Below are positions 1 through 8,198 of a stretch of 64,000 bases of DNA, in pieces. Location of the stretch: the NCBI GenBank assembly GCA_020852515.1, contig JADZAS010000035.1, forward strand, positions 36,992 to 100,991, in the 5' to 3' direction. Within the stretch, counting starts at the first letter, position 1, and the number at the start of each line of letters is the position of its first letter. Both the position numbers and the translations under genes were made by a program. The notes under the pieces were generated by a model that ran no database searches, was not told the origin of the DNA, and saw nothing but the letters and a program-made list of their open reading frames with translations. This DNA comes from Phycisphaerales bacterium (GTDB lineage: Bacteria; Planctomycetota; Phycisphaerae; Phycisphaerales; UBA5793).

Positions 1-743
1 GGAATGCCCTCGCCCCGATCCAGTTCGAGGATCCACCCTGCCACGTTGTCGAGAAAGTATCGATCGTGCGTGACGGCGATGACGGTGCCTTCGTAACGCC
101 GCAGGTGTTGTTCGAGCCAGCCCACGCTCTCGGCGTCGAGGTGGTTCGTCGGTTCGTCGAGCAGGAGAATGTCGGGCTTGCGCAGCAGCAGTCGCACGAG
201 CGCCACGCGTCGCTTCTCGCCGCCGGAGAGCACGCTCACGGGCGACTCGGGCGGCGGGCACCGCAGCGCGTCCATCGCCATTTCGAGTTGCTTGTCGATG
301 TCCCACGCGTTGAGATGATCGATGCGCTCCTGAACCTCCCCCTGCCTGGCGAGCAGCCGATCCATCTCATCCGGATCGAGATCTTCGCCAAAGCGGTCGC
401 TGATGCGCTCGAACTCGGCGAGCAGATCGAGGCTCTCTTTCGCGCCTTGCCGCACCACGTCGATGACCGTGCCCGTCTCATCGACCAGCGGCTCCTGCTC
501 GAGATGGCCGATGGTGTACCCCGGAGCCGCGGCGACCTGGCCGTCGAAGCTGGTGTCGACCCCCGCAAGAATGCGCAGCAGCGAACTCTTTCCCGAGCCG
601 TTCAGACCGAGAACGCCGATCTTCGCGCCGTAGAAGTAGGACAGGTAGATGTCCTTGAGCACCTGCTTGCGGTCGTAACTCTTGCTCACGCCGATCATCG
701 AGTAGATGATCTTTTCGGATTCGGCTTTCGAGGAAGACGCCAT
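1..743 (-). CDS. ettA: ABC-F ATPase, EttA-like translational throttle protein (3' part cut by window edge)
   Basis: N-terminal 247 codons of an ABC-F protein. These are soluble ATPases with two nucleotide-binding domains that act at the ribosomal E site and have no membrane domain. Reading leftwards from the ATG at 743, the first Walker A is GLNGSGKSS. The signature is [16 protein letters not shown], followed by the Walker B/D-loop [15 protein letters not shown] and the switch His in VTHDR. The opening [20 protein letters not shown] fits EttA, which starts with an almost identical phrase, better than Uup or YheS. The inter-domain linker and second ATPase domain lie outside the window. ABC-F membership is near certain; the EttA sub-assignment is likely. 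Confidence 0.9.
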   Translation of the reverse strand, partial: MASSSKAESEKIIYSMIGVSKSYDRKQVLKDIYLSYFYGAKIGVLGLNGSGKSSLLRILAGVDTSFDGQVAAAPGYTIGHLEQEPLVDETGTVIDVVRQGAKESLDLLAEFERISDRFGEDLDPDEMDRLLARQGEVQERIDHLNAWDIDKQLEMAMDALRCPPPESPVSVLSGGEKRRVALVRLLLRKPDILLLDEPTNHLDAESVGWLEQHLRRYEGTVIAVTHDRYFLDNVAGWILELDRGEGI

Positions 744-810
744 TGATTTACCCGTGCGGTTGGAGATGCGTGCAGCGGCAATGGTAGCGACGCCGCTGCC
801 GCGCGCAAAG

Positions 811-1470
811 TCACTGCGTGACGAGCGGCCACCTGGCGACGCTCTGATGCGCTGCGCCCTGCGGGCGCAACACGCTCTTGACGAGGTGGAACTCGCGCAC
901 ATTAAAGGCTCCGGGCATGGCGGCTCGCTCGCCGAACCCGCGCCAGGCCGGACGCTGCAGGGGCTCGCCGCCGCCGCCCCACTTGAACCGCGCCAGCGTC
1001 AGGTGCGGCCAGAAACGCTCGCCGGGCTCCTGCCGCGCCGGTCGGGCAAAGCGCTGCGCCAGCCGCCGCTGCAGTTCGAGCAGATCCGCGGGACCATCGG
1101 TTTCCATGGCGATCAGCCGCGGTCGCCCGCGCCGGGTGCTGCGCGGCAGCGTGATGATCTCGCGCGGCGTCAGCACGAACCCGCCCAATCCCTTCTTGGC
1201 CCGATCGATGCTTTCAATCGTCTCGCTCAGCGCCCGCGGGGGCACGTTGCCCAGGAAGTGCACCGTCAGATGCACCTGCTCGGCCGGGACGAACTGCGCG
1301 CCGGCCCCCTCGTATGCGGCCGCGTGCTCGTCGAGGTGGTCGCGCGCCACGCGGAGCATCTGCTCGGCGATCTCCGGCGGCGGATAGATCGCCACAAACA
1401 GCCGCAGCCCCTTGCCGCTGCCGCGGCGCGTGCTGCGCCGGCGCCGGGATGGATCACGCGGCTCGGCCAT
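811..1470 (-). CDS. thpR: RNA 2',3'-cyclic phosphodiesterase (2H phosphoesterase, ThpR/LigT)
   Basis: 219-aa member of the 2H phosphoesterase superfamily, which opens 2',3'-cyclic phosphate ends on RNA and shows 2'-5' RNA ligase activity in vitro. Both H-x-T/S-x signatures are present: HLTVHFLGN in the first half and HLTLARFKW in the second, at the usual spacing. The N-terminus after a basic stretch reads [10 protein letters not shown], the typical LigT opening strand. I chose the ATG at 1470; an in-frame GTG at 1494 would add eight residues. Neither has a strong Shine-Dalgarno. The gene follows the heme oxygenase by about 50 bases on the same strand, so co-transcription is plausible but functionally unexplained. 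Confidence 0.88.
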   Translation of the reverse strand: MAEPRDPSRRRRSTRRGSGKGLRLFVAIYPPPEIAEQMLRVARDHLDEHAAAYEGAGAQFVPAEQVHLTVHFLGNVPPRALSETIESIDRAKKGLGGFVLTPREIITLPRSTRRGRPRLIAMETDGPADLLELQRRLAQRFARPARQEPGERFWPHLTLARFKWGGGGEPLQRPAWRGFGERAAMPGAFNVREFHLVKSVLRPQGAAHQSVARWPLVTQ

Positions 1471-1518
1471 GGCGTGAATGATAGTGACGCCCACTCGTTT
1501 CGATCGCGCGGCGGCAAC

Positions 1519-2163
1519 TCAGAGCGAAATCGCAGTGTGCTGCTCGTCGCTGATCTCGCCGATGGCCTGGAACATCCGATCGGCCCCAGCGAGAATCGCC
1601 GACGCTTCGTCTTCGGAGAACGAAACGGCGTTGACGCGGCTGCGGAACGCCGCCCAGGTCGGGCGCTGCTCTTCGCCGTATGGGTCGAGATACGACAGCC
1701 CGTTGGCGGTTTCAACGCCCCAGGCCCGCTGCAGCGCCTTGGCGATGAAGCGGTTGCCGTTCATGCTGCCTTCGAGCACGTACAGTGCGCCGATGAGCGC
1801 CAGATCGCCGGTATCGCTCCATCGCCCGAGTTCATCGAGCAGTGCCGCGGTGGCCGGCAGCGGCGCGACCGCGTGTGGCTCGAGGCCGAGAGCGACCAGG
1901 TCTTGGCGGAGATTCTCCGAATGCCGGGCCAGCGACTGCCAGGCGACGGCGAACGCCGCATGACCGCCGCGCTCCAGTTGCGCATCGAGGCACGACTCGA
2001 GACAATCATGAACCAGCAGCAACTGGCCCATGTAGGCGGCGAAAGCGGCGCGCGGCAAGGTGCCGGCGCCGAGTTGTTTCTGCAGCGGGCGCGATTCCGC
2101 CTGCTTGTGCAGTTCGGCGGTGCCGCTCCGCAGCCGGTCCATAATGCCTGCTTGCGCGTTCAT
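1519..2163 (-). CDS. Heme oxygenase (biliverdin-producing)
   Basis: 214-aa heme oxygenase-like all-helical protein that would cleave heme to biliverdin, CO and iron. The proximal-His segment near the N-terminus is ELHKQAESRPLQ. The distal-helix signature GALYVLEGSMNGNRFI matches the G-x-x-Y-V-L-E-G-S motif of bacterial HmuO/BphO-type enzymes. The start is the ATG at 2163, preceded by AAAAGGAG; a TTG one codon upstream is less likely. The neighbours are a 41-aa membrane peptide and a secreted protein upstream. A Fur-like palindrome lies further upstream at 3246-3262, which would suit an iron-acquisition enzyme. It could be a bacteriophytochrome-chromophore enzyme, but no phytochrome gene is in the window. 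Confidence 0.85.
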   Translation of the reverse strand: MNAQAGIMDRLRSGTAELHKQAESRPLQKQLGAGTLPRAAFAAYMGQLLLVHDCLESCLDAQLERGGHAAFAVAWQSLARHSENLRQDLVALGLEPHAVAPLPATAALLDELGRWSDTGDLALIGALYVLEGSMNGNRFIAKALQRAWGVETANGLSYLDPYGEEQRPTWAAFRSRVNAVSFSEDEASAILAGADRMFQAIGEISDEQHTAISL

Positions 2164-2211
2164 CAACGCTCCTTTTCAGTCGGACAGCGCCGCGCCAGCG
2201 GCGCCGACGTA

Positions 2212-2337
2212 TCAGCCGGACGCCTCAGCGAGCCCGAGCACCACAGCCCCGGCCACAGCCAGCCAGACCAGCCCCTTGATAAAGAAGAACAGAAAACTCA
2301 CTGTGGCCAGTCGACCAATCCACTTGGAAGAACTCAT
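2212..2337 (-). CDS. Small single-span membrane protein, unknown
   Basis: A 41-codon frame from the ATG at 2337 encodes a short basic N-terminus (SSSKWIGRL) followed by one strongly hydrophobic helix rich in F, V, L and A. It sits 48 bases upstream of the heme oxygenase on the same strand. An upstream in-frame ATG at 2412 would add 25 polar residues but has no obvious ribosome-binding site. I do not recognise the family. Similar tiny membrane peptides occur widely in planctomycetes, so it may be a real gene, but coding evidence at this length is limited. Confidence 0.45.
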   Translation of the reverse strand: MSSSKWIGRLATVSFLFFFIKGLVWLAVAGAVVLGLAEASG

Positions 2338-2445
2338 CAGCGGCCTTTCGACGCTTTCGTCGGCTGAAACGGCTCCACCTGCGGATGGTAGGACCGGACC
2401 CGCCCCATCCACAGGTGAAGCCGCTGAATTACAAGGTGTGCCGGG

Positions 2446-3096
2446 TCAGTTGAGTACGAGTTGCGGACCGTCGTAAAGCACATTCTCTGACGAGCCTATC
2501 CGCAGAATCTGCCGCTCGTTGGCAAAGTCGCAGTCGGACGTGATCACGAAGTTGATGCGCCGCGTGCGAGCCCACGACTGAAGGATGTTCTGCGGGATGT
2601 TGCGGGGGATCTGGAAGGTGATCGTCGAGCCGGGACCGTTGGCGGCCCGGCTGTCGTCGCCCACGATCCGGTTGTTCTCGCCCCCGACGGGATGCGGCCC
2701 CACGCCGAAGACAAACGTGCTCTCATCAAACGAGTCGGAGAGCAGGCGGAGGTAGACGTCGTTGGTGGTGGGATCGTAGTTCGTGTCGGGCGCGACGGTG
2801 ATGGTCACGGTGGCGCCGTTCCAGCGGTAGTTGCCGGGCACATCGCTCAGATCCCAAGAGGCAAAGCCGTAGGAGAAGTAGTCCTGCGAAAAGAGCGAAC
2901 CGGGATATCCCGTCGGATTGAGTTCGTGTGTGCCATCGCCCCAGACGCGAATGACGGGGTCGCTGCCGGGGTTGGCCGAGTGCCGGTAGACCCAGACATC
3001 ATCGGTGGCGATGCCGACGTTGAACTGCGCCACGGCCGCAGAGGACGCCACGGCGAGCGTAAGGGCGGCCGAGCAGAATACGAGCGGACGATTCAT
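2446..3096 (-). CDS. Secreted protein of unknown function
   Basis: 216 aa starting at the ATG at 3096, which is preceded by GGGAGA. Residues 1-24 form a signal peptide: a short basic start, a hydrophobic core rich in A, L and V, then an SSAAVAQF cleavage region. The mature part is a beta-rich, aromatic and Asp/Asn-rich domain (for example DVWVYRHSANPGSDP near its start and SWDLSDVPGNYRW in the middle). It resembles the DNRLRE-type domains of exported bacterial proteins, but I cannot assign it firmly. It may be the first gene of a leftward transcript that reaches the heme oxygenase. Confidence 0.7.
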   Translation of the reverse strand: MNRPLVFCSAALTLAVASSAAVAQFNVGIATDDVWVYRHSANPGSDPVIRVWGDGTHELNPTGYPGSLFSQDYFSYGFASWDLSDVPGNYRWNGATVTITVAPDTNYDPTTNDVYLRLLSDSFDESTFVFGVGPHPVGGENNRIVGDDSRAANGPGSTITFQIPRNIPQNILQSWARTRRINFVITSDCDFANERQILRIGSSENVLYDGPQLVLN

Positions 3097-3245
3097 AGCG
3101 GATCTCCCAATCTGGCGCCGCACTGCGGCAAGCCGGTCACAGCCCCCGGCTCATCGCGAACGGGGCTCGTGAGGCGCGGCGTGACGCGGTTCGGCGGACG
3201 GCGAAACGGTGAGTCTGCCGCCGGTTGCGACGAGCGCTACGATTG

Positions 3246-3262
3246 TTGAGACTCAATCTCAA
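3246..3262. promoter_or_regulatory. Fur-box-like inverted repeat
   Basis: TTGAGA-CTCAA-TCTCAA is a perfect 6-5-6 inverted repeat in the gap between the leftward secreted-protein gene (start 3096) and the rightward pseudopilin gene (start 3451). The TTGAGA/TCTCAA half-sites are common in Fur-regulated promoters of several phyla. Regulation of the leftward genes, which include the heme oxygenase, is an inference. The rest of 3097-3450 is AT-richer than average near 3310-3345 and holds no gene that I can support. Confidence 0.4.
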
Positions 3263-3450
3263 TAGTCAACGCAATCTCTCCGGATCAGGGAAACCACCCC
3301 GAGAATGCTACGTAACATATGTAATTAAAGATACTTATGGAATCAGACCGAAGTGGACCGCCATATCAGGGATTTGACCCCGTTGCCGGGATTCTGCCGA
3401 TGAGTACGATGTGTTCTCAATTACAGCCGCGATCTCGAAAGGAGTTCGTC

Positions 3451-4284
3451 ATGGCTGCAAAGGCTAATCTCACTCGGCCGCCTCGATCCCTCCCGCAACG
3501 AATCGCCGTCGGCTTTACGCTGATCGAACTGCTCGTGGTCATCAGCATCATCGCCCTGCTCGTCGGTCTGCTCTTGCCGGCGCTTTCGCGCGCCCGCACC
3601 ACGGCCCGTTCGCTCAATGGCATCGCCGCCATCCGGCAGTTGCAGATGGCCTACTACGTCTACGCCGACGACTTCAAGGGTAATCTCCTGCCGGGTTACG
3701 GCGACTCGTTCGTGGCGTATGACCGCGAGCATCGCCGCCTCACCCCGCCGGTGTCGAACCGCTATCCCTGGCGCCTCATCAAGTACCTAGACTGGAACTG
3801 GAAGAGCCTCTACTACGACCGCGAGCCCGCCACCGACACCTACGAGCGCAGCGTCTTCCCGCGCTTCGGGCTCAACAGCCGCTTCCTCGGCGGCGACACG
3901 CGGTACTACGGCTTTGACGGCAACGCCACGCATCGCTGGGGGCCGTTCTACGCTCGCAGGATCGAAGACTGCCGCACGCCTGATCGCATGATCGTCTTCA
4001 CCGACTCGGTGTACAGCGCGCAGGGTCAGCGCTTCGATCCTGTCAACGGCGACGGCTATTTCGAAATCCACTCGCCCTTCTTCACCGAACGCGAGTGGGA
4101 CCTGGATGATCCTGTCTCGGCTGCCGACGTCGGCTACGTCGCGGCACGATGGGCCGGCAAGGTCAGCGTCACCTTCATGGACAACCACAGCGAATCGCGC
4201 ACGCTCGAGAGTCTCGATGACATGCGCCTCTGGGCGCCGCTGGCCCGCACGAAGGATTACCTCATCACCGACGGCCTGCGCTAA
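3451..4284 (+). CDS. Prepilin-type N-terminal cleavage/methylation domain protein (pseudopilin-like)
   Basis: 277 aa. The N-terminus has a basic leader followed by the type IV prepilin peptidase site and hydrophobic helix, [19 protein letters not shown]. Cleavage after G would leave F as the methylated first residue. The rest is a soluble, aromatic-rich domain of the type found in the large planctomycete pseudopilin families. I saw no clear H-X9-DG motif; the C-terminus has SVTFMDNHSE, where such proteins often carry a DGH-like turn. The ATG at 3451 is chosen because a strong GAAAGGAG lies eight bases upstream; the frame is open further upstream without a start signal. It would be exported by a type II secretion or type IV pilus-like system. 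Confidence 0.88.
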   Translation: MAAKANLTRPPRSLPQRIAVGFTLIELLVVISIIALLVGLLLPALSRARTTARSLNGIAAIRQLQMAYYVYADDFKGNLLPGYGDSFVAYDREHRRLTPPVSNRYPWRLIKYLDWNWKSLYYDREPATDTYERSVFPRFGLNSRFLGGDTRYYGFDGNATHRWGPFYARRIEDCRTPDRMIVFTDSVYSAQGQRFDPVNGDGYFEIHSPFFTEREWDLDDPVSAADVGYVAARWAGKVSVTFMDNHSESRTLESLDDMRLWAPLARTKDYLITDGLR

Positions 4285-4288
4285 AGCT

Positions 4289-4924
4289 CTAACGCCTCTG
4301 GCGCAACTTCGGATTCAGCGTGTATTTCCCCACGATTTCGGCCTCGGCGAGTACGTGCCCCTGCATCGCCTTGAGCACGTCGGGCCCGCCGAAGCCGTCT
4401 TCCACTTCAAGCCGAGCGACATCGAGCGCGAAGAGTTTGAAGTGATAGTGATGCATCCGCTCGTCATTCCACGGCGGCGCCGGGCCGTCGTAGCCGCGGT
4501 AGGCTCCGCCCATCTGCTCGTCTCCGGCGAACCAGTCGGTGTAGTTCGTCACACCCTGCCGTGAGCCCGCCGGCCCCTTCGGGTTCTTCTTGCCGCCCGG
4601 CGTCACGCCGTCGCTGCTGGCACCGGCGGCGATGCCGCGGCAACTGGTCGGAATATCTATCACGATCCAGTGATAGAAGTCGGTGCGGGGCAGCGTTGCC
4701 GGAACGCTTCGCCCTTCTTTGTTCACGTCCGTGCCGACGCTGGGCACATCAGGATCGACGCAAAGAAGAACGAGCGACCTCGCCCCGCTGGGCACGTCGC
4801 TCCAGGAGAGTTTCGGGTTGCGGTTGGGACCCAGCGCGACGTGGCTCTTGCTGTCGGGCACGCAGAAGGCGAATTCATCGGGCATCGCCTGCATGTGGGT
4901 GAACGATTCGCTGGTGATCTTCAT
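4289..4924 (-). CDS. YbhB/YbcL family PEBP (Raf kinase inhibitor-like) protein
   Basis: 211-aa phosphatidylethanolamine-binding-protein family member. Recognisable parts are the opening MKITSESF, LSWSDVPSGARSLVLLCVDPDVP with the conserved D-P-D, FYHWIVIDIP, and the substrate-pocket region HHYHFKLFALD. This matches YbhB (about 160 aa) with extra loops, including a Lys/Gly-rich insert around residue 120. The start at 4924 has GGAGAGGATC upstream. It has no signal peptide and is likely cytosolic; the true ligand of bacterial PEBPs is not established. It converges tail to tail with the pseudopilin gene, with only four bases between the stops. Confidence 0.85.
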   Translation of the reverse strand: MKITSESFTHMQAMPDEFAFCVPDSKSHVALGPNRNPKLSWSDVPSGARSLVLLCVDPDVPSVGTDVNKEGRSVPATLPRTDFYHWIVIDIPTSCRGIAAGASSDGVTPGGKKNPKGPAGSRQGVTNYTDWFAGDEQMGGAYRGYDGPAPPWNDERMHHYHFKLFALDVARLEVEDGFGGPDVLKAMQGHVLAEAEIVGKYTLNPKLRQRR

Positions 4925-5038
4925 GGCCGATCCTCTCCAACTGAAAAGCGCAGCGGGTTCTCTTTCGAGCGTACCCGCTGCACTGCAAAGGTAAAGAGGT
5001 CTTGTCAAATCAGGGAGTTGGACCCTGCACCCAACGGC

Positions 5039-6388
5039 TCAGCCGCCGCCCGATTGTGGCTGCGGCTGCTCGGGTTCGTCAACTGGGGCCGGAGATGAAC
5101 CCGGCTGGCCGGGCGCCGCGGGCGCGCTCTGGGCGCCGCGGTCCGCCGCGGGCCAAGGTGACGGGGGTTGTCCCGCCGCGCCGGGAGCGGCAGGCGCAGC
5201 GCCGGGAGCGGCGGGCGCAGCGCCGGTCGAAACTCCACTCCCGCCTGAAAATGCCCCGGCCCGACCCGCGCCCCCCGCAGCCGAAGGCGTCTGGGCGGCG
5301 CCAGGCGACAGCGGCGACCAGGTTGAAGGCGCGGTGCCCTGTCCGATCCCCGCGGGTGCGGAGCGGTAGTACCGGCTCGTCGCGTCGGAACGCCTCCACC
5401 CCATGCCGCCGGGCACCGCCGCCTGCTCGGTGGCGCTGTCTTCGAGTTGCGCGAGGATCCACTCAATGGGCTGATGGAAGCGCGAGGGCGCTTTGACGAA
5501 CATCTTGCCACCGACGATCTGAAGACTGCCCAGATCGCCGCCGTTCACGCTCCACGAATAGGGCTGGACGTATTCGACGACCAGCGACTCGAGCCGTGTC
5601 GCGGCCTCGTCTTCGTCCTGCGTGGTCTGCCAGAGGAGGTCGAGAATCGGCCGCACGTCGAAAGACGCGAGCACGATCTCCCTGCGATCAAACTCATCAT
5701 CGGTTGAGATTTCGAGAATCGAACCCGACGCGCGCCAGGCGAATGGCTCTCGCGCGTGCTCGGCGACGATCTTGAGGATGCTCGACACCGGCTGCTGTTT
5801 GCTCAGCGAGAGCGTGATTTCCTCCTGCAGATCGACGCCGTGATCCTCGAGCGCGTGCCTGTCGAGCACGAGGTCGAGGCCGGCGCTGGCGCTGAGGAAT
5901 CCGAGCACGTCGATGAGAGGCTGGCCCTGGAAGTCGACCTTCACTCGCTTGTCATCAAGCACCGGTGTTGCATCGCGAGGGGCGGTCGGGGCGGCCTGGA
6001 AGACGGCCACGCGCGATGGTCCGGCCTGCGGGTTGCCCATGAACACCGTCGCGGTTGCGACGCCAATGGCGCCGAAGGCAAGCACTGCTGCATTCATAAT
6101 GATTCTCCTGGTTCGTGATCTGGAAGCATGGCTGAATCGTCGGGCCAGGTCGGCCACTTCGCCCAGTTCTCCGATCGCGGTGCGGATGGCTTCCGCTTCG
6201 CTTCGGCCGGTGATCATGAGATCGCGCACGCGCTCGCGCAGGTGCGCTTCGATTTCATCGCGGATCGCGTCCGCCTGCCGGCCCGCCACATCGAGCAGGC
6301 GCACGAGCACGGCGAGCCACGAGTCGATCGCATCGCGCTCCGGCTCGTGCACTGCGGCTGGAGGTGATTGTGTGTCGACGACGCTCAC
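5039..6388 (-). CDS. HAAS-domain membrane protein with STN-like domain and Pro/Ala/Gly-rich tail
   Basis: 449 aa from a GTG at 6388. The start overlaps the PadR stop in a GTGA motif, so the two are translationally coupled. Residues about 18-90 form a helical HAAS-type domain, commonly encoded next to PadR regulators (IDSWLAVLVRLLDV, RDEIEAHLRERV). One transmembrane helix (AAVLAFGAIGVATATVF) follows. An external segment, VKVDFQGQPLIDVLGFLSAS, resembles the secretin/TonB short N-terminal (STN) domain. The last 110 residues are low complexity, with APAAPGA repeats. It probably acts as a membrane-anchored regulatory or assembly partner; the exact role is unknown. Confidence 0.8.
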   Translation of the reverse strand: MSVVDTQSPPAAVHEPERDAIDSWLAVLVRLLDVAGRQADAIRDEIEAHLRERVRDLMITGRSEAEAIRTAIGELGEVADLARRFSHASRSRTRRIIMNAAVLAFGAIGVATATVFMGNPQAGPSRVAVFQAAPTAPRDATPVLDDKRVKVDFQGQPLIDVLGFLSASAGLDLVLDRHALEDHGVDLQEEITLSLSKQQPVSSILKIVAEHAREPFAWRASGSILEISTDDEFDRREIVLASFDVRPILDLLWQTTQDEDEAATRLESLVVEYVQPYSWSVNGGDLGSLQIVGGKMFVKAPSRFHQPIEWILAQLEDSATEQAAVPGGMGWRRSDATSRYYRSAPAGIGQGTAPSTWSPLSPGAAQTPSAAGGAGRAGAFSGGSGVSTGAAPAAPGAAPAAPGAAGQPPSPWPAADRGAQSAPAAPGQPGSSPAPVDEPEQPQPQSGGG

Positions 6389-6765
6389 GTCGCGGCCTCC
6401 TCGTCGGCAGCGACGTGAGGCGGAAGGAACGCCTCGATCATCGATTGAAACGCGCGCAGCGCACTGGCCCGCTGACTCAGCCGACGACGGCCTCGGGCGG
6501 TGATCTGGTACCACTTGCGCTTGCGACCGGCGCTGCTTTCACCGGCGCGATCGCTGCGGACCGTCTCCCATGTGGACTCGATCAGCCGCGCGGCCTCGAG
6601 TTCGTGCAGCAGCGGATAGAGCACCCCGGCCGTGAGGCGGATCGCATCGTCGCTGCGGCTGGCCACGCGCTTGATGATGGCATAACCGTACAGCGGCTCT
6701 TCGTTGAGCACGCTCAGTACGACGATCTCCAGCGACTCGCGTTGGGGTTTGACCTTCGAGGACAC
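6385..6765 (-). CDS. PadR family transcriptional regulator
   Basis: 126 aa. PadR winged-helix core: SLEIVVLSVLNEEPLYGYAI, then GVLYPLLHELEAARLIESTW, then RKRKWYQITARGRRRL, followed by a short C-terminal helix. This is the usual subfamily-2 length. The start is a GTG at 6765 with GAAGGA upstream; the frame is open further upstream, but that part is not PadR-like. It overlaps the HAAS-domain gene by four bases. A perfect inverted repeat of ATATATC lies about 85 bases upstream, so autoregulation is likely. Confidence 0.9.
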   Translation of the reverse strand: MSSKVKPQRESLEIVVLSVLNEEPLYGYAIIKRVASRSDDAIRLTAGVLYPLLHELEAARLIESTWETVRSDRAGESSAGRKRKWYQITARGRRRLSQRASALRAFQSMIEAFLPPHVAADEEAAT

Positions 6766-6849
6766 GGGGCAGGTTCCTTCAGTTGCGGCGTGGTCTGCGG
6801 GAACGGCGCGCCGCCGGAGTTCACTCAACAGTCTCGGCTTCCGCAACAA

Positions 6850-6870
6850 ATATATCACGTACAGATATAT
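6850..6870. promoter_or_regulatory. Inverted repeat upstream of padR, probable operator
   Basis: ATATATC, a 7-base spacer (ACGTACA), then GATATAT: a perfect 7-7-7 inverted repeat. It is AT-rich in a GC-rich surrounding and sits between the leftward padR and the rightward tetR. AT-rich dyads of about this size are typical of PadR operators. The link to PadR is inferred from position and shape. Confidence 0.55.
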
Positions 6871-6917
6871 CGGCAAGCACAAAAACCGGATTCTGCGAGA
6901 AATGTGTCTGAAAGGCG

Positions 6918-6966
6918 TTGACATCGCAGCCGCGACGCGGGTACGCTGTATTGATTGATCGTTCAA
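6918..6966 (+). promoter_or_regulatory. Promoter and candidate operator of tetR
   Basis: A TTGACA -35 lies at 6918-6923, an 18-base spacer follows, and TACGCT is at 6942-6947. Immediately downstream, at 6951-6966, is a 16-base imperfect palindrome with TTGA/TCAA ends and a GATC centre. It is placed where a TetR repressor could block transcription of its own gene (start 6997). Confidence 0.5.
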
Positions 6967-6996
6967 CTAAGTCCTGGTCAGGCCGCAGCACGCCCC

Positions 6997-7698
6997 ATGA
7001 CACCCAAGTCCGACACCCGCGAACGCATCCTTGACGCCGCCCGGCAACTGTTCCTCTCCCAGGGATACGCGGCCACGGGCGTGGCGCAGATCCTCAAGGC
7101 CGCCGAGGCCAACAGCGGCAGCCTCTACTACTTCTTCCCCACCAAGGAAGACCTTCTGCTGGCCGTTCTTGAGTGGTACAAGCAGAACCTCTGGCCGGAA
7201 GTCATCGACCCCGTCTACAACCGCGTTACCGACCCGATCGAGCGGATCTTCGGCGTGCTCCACGGATATCGACAGATGCTCATCTTCACCGAGTGCCGGC
7301 TCGGCTGCCCGATCGGCAACCTCGCGCTCGAACTCGCCGACACTCATCCCGCGGCCCGGCAGATGATCGCCGACAACTTCACCGGCTGGCGCAACGCGAT
7401 TCGCCTCTCGGTCGAGGCGGCTCTCGATCGTCTGCCCGAGGACACCGATCCCGAAGCGCTGGCGTCGTTCATACTCACTGTGATGGAAGGCGGCATGATG
7501 CAGGCCAAGGCGTACAAAAACCTTGAGCCTTTCGAAACCGCGGTCGCTCAACTGCGCGACTATTTCGACCGGCTTCTCGCGGATGGGACGAACTGGGCCG
7601 CGCCGAGGCGCAGCCCCGAAACGCCGCGCACCCAAGGGAAATCGCCCGACACCGATCAAACCGCATCGGGCCGCGATGGTCGCGACCGAACCAACTGA
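6997..7698 (+). CDS. TetR/AcrR family transcriptional regulator
   Basis: 233 aa. The N-terminal HTH is typical: RERILDAARQLFLSQGYAATGVAQI, then NSGSLYYFFPTKEDLLLAVL. The ligand domain contains CRLGCPIGNLALELAD, the signature of the LmrA/YxaF-like C-terminal subfamily. The last 35 residues are polar and probably disordered. The start at 6997 removes 14 residues from a longer open frame and begins MTPKSDTRERIL, the normal position before the HTH. It lies 28 bases before the DUF1761 gene, so its target probably includes the downstream pair (DUF1761 and SRPBCC proteins). Confidence 0.9.
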   Translation: MTPKSDTRERILDAARQLFLSQGYAATGVAQILKAAEANSGSLYYFFPTKEDLLLAVLEWYKQNLWPEVIDPVYNRVTDPIERIFGVLHGYRQMLIFTECRLGCPIGNLALELADTHPAARQMIADNFTGWRNAIRLSVEAALDRLPEDTDPEALASFILTVMEGGMMQAKAYKNLEPFETAVAQLRDYFDRLLADGTNWAAPRRSPETPRTQGKSPDTDQTASGRDGRDRTN

Positions 7699-7726
7699 CC
7701 GCTGCTCAAGGCTTGAGGGAATCGTG

Positions 7727-8152
7727 ATGACAATCGACTTTGCAGGGATCAACTACTGGGCGGTGCTCGTCGCGGCCCTGACGACATTTCTGCTCGGCGG
7801 ACTCTGGTACACCGCGCTCTTCGGCCGCCAGCGCATCGCGCTGCTCGGCTGGGATGAGCAGAAGCTCGCGCAAGTGCAGAAGCGCATGCCGCCGCCCGTT
7901 TTCTTCTCGATCATGATCGTCGCTTATTTGCTCACGGCTTTCGTCTTCGCCATCATCGCCGGCGCAGCGGGCGCAGACACGCTGGGTGAGGGCTTGCTCC
8001 TGGGATTGCTCGTCTGGGCGGGCTTTGCGCTGGCCATCGGCGTTACCGGGCACATCTCCTTCGACCACCGCCACGGCATCTTCGGCATCGACGTCCTGTT
8101 TCAACTCGTCTTCCTTCTGCTCATGGGCGCCATCATCGGCGCCTGGCAATGA
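7727..8152 (+). CDS. DUF1761 family membrane protein
   Basis: 141 aa with four predicted membrane helices. The DUF1761 pattern is visible: INYWAVLVAALTTFLLGGLWYTALFG at the N-terminus, a loop with WDEQKL, then three more helices ending at the C-terminus. The ATG at 7727 has GAGG at a suitable distance; a GTG one codon before is possible. Function is unknown for the family. It is commonly found beside SRPBCC/AHSA1 proteins and small regulators, as here. Confidence 0.85.
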   Translation: MTIDFAGINYWAVLVAALTTFLLGGLWYTALFGRQRIALLGWDEQKLAQVQKRMPPPVFFSIMIVAYLLTAFVFAIIAGAAGADTLGEGLLLGLLVWAGFALAIGVTGHISFDHRHGIFGIDVLFQLVFLLLMGAIIGAWQ

Positions 8153-8198
8153 CATTGCTCACCGCTCAACTTCCTTTTGCCAACTGGAGACCACGCCC

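Noticed and set aside
706..2367. A 553-codon frame on the plus strand
   Set aside because: It overlaps thpR and the heme oxygenase in antisense and shows no motif.
5100..5330. Repetitive DNA as a possible repeat array
   Set aside because: It encodes the APAAPGA low-complexity tail of the HAAS-domain protein. There are no spacers, so it is not a CRISPR, and I saw no CRISPR array elsewhere.
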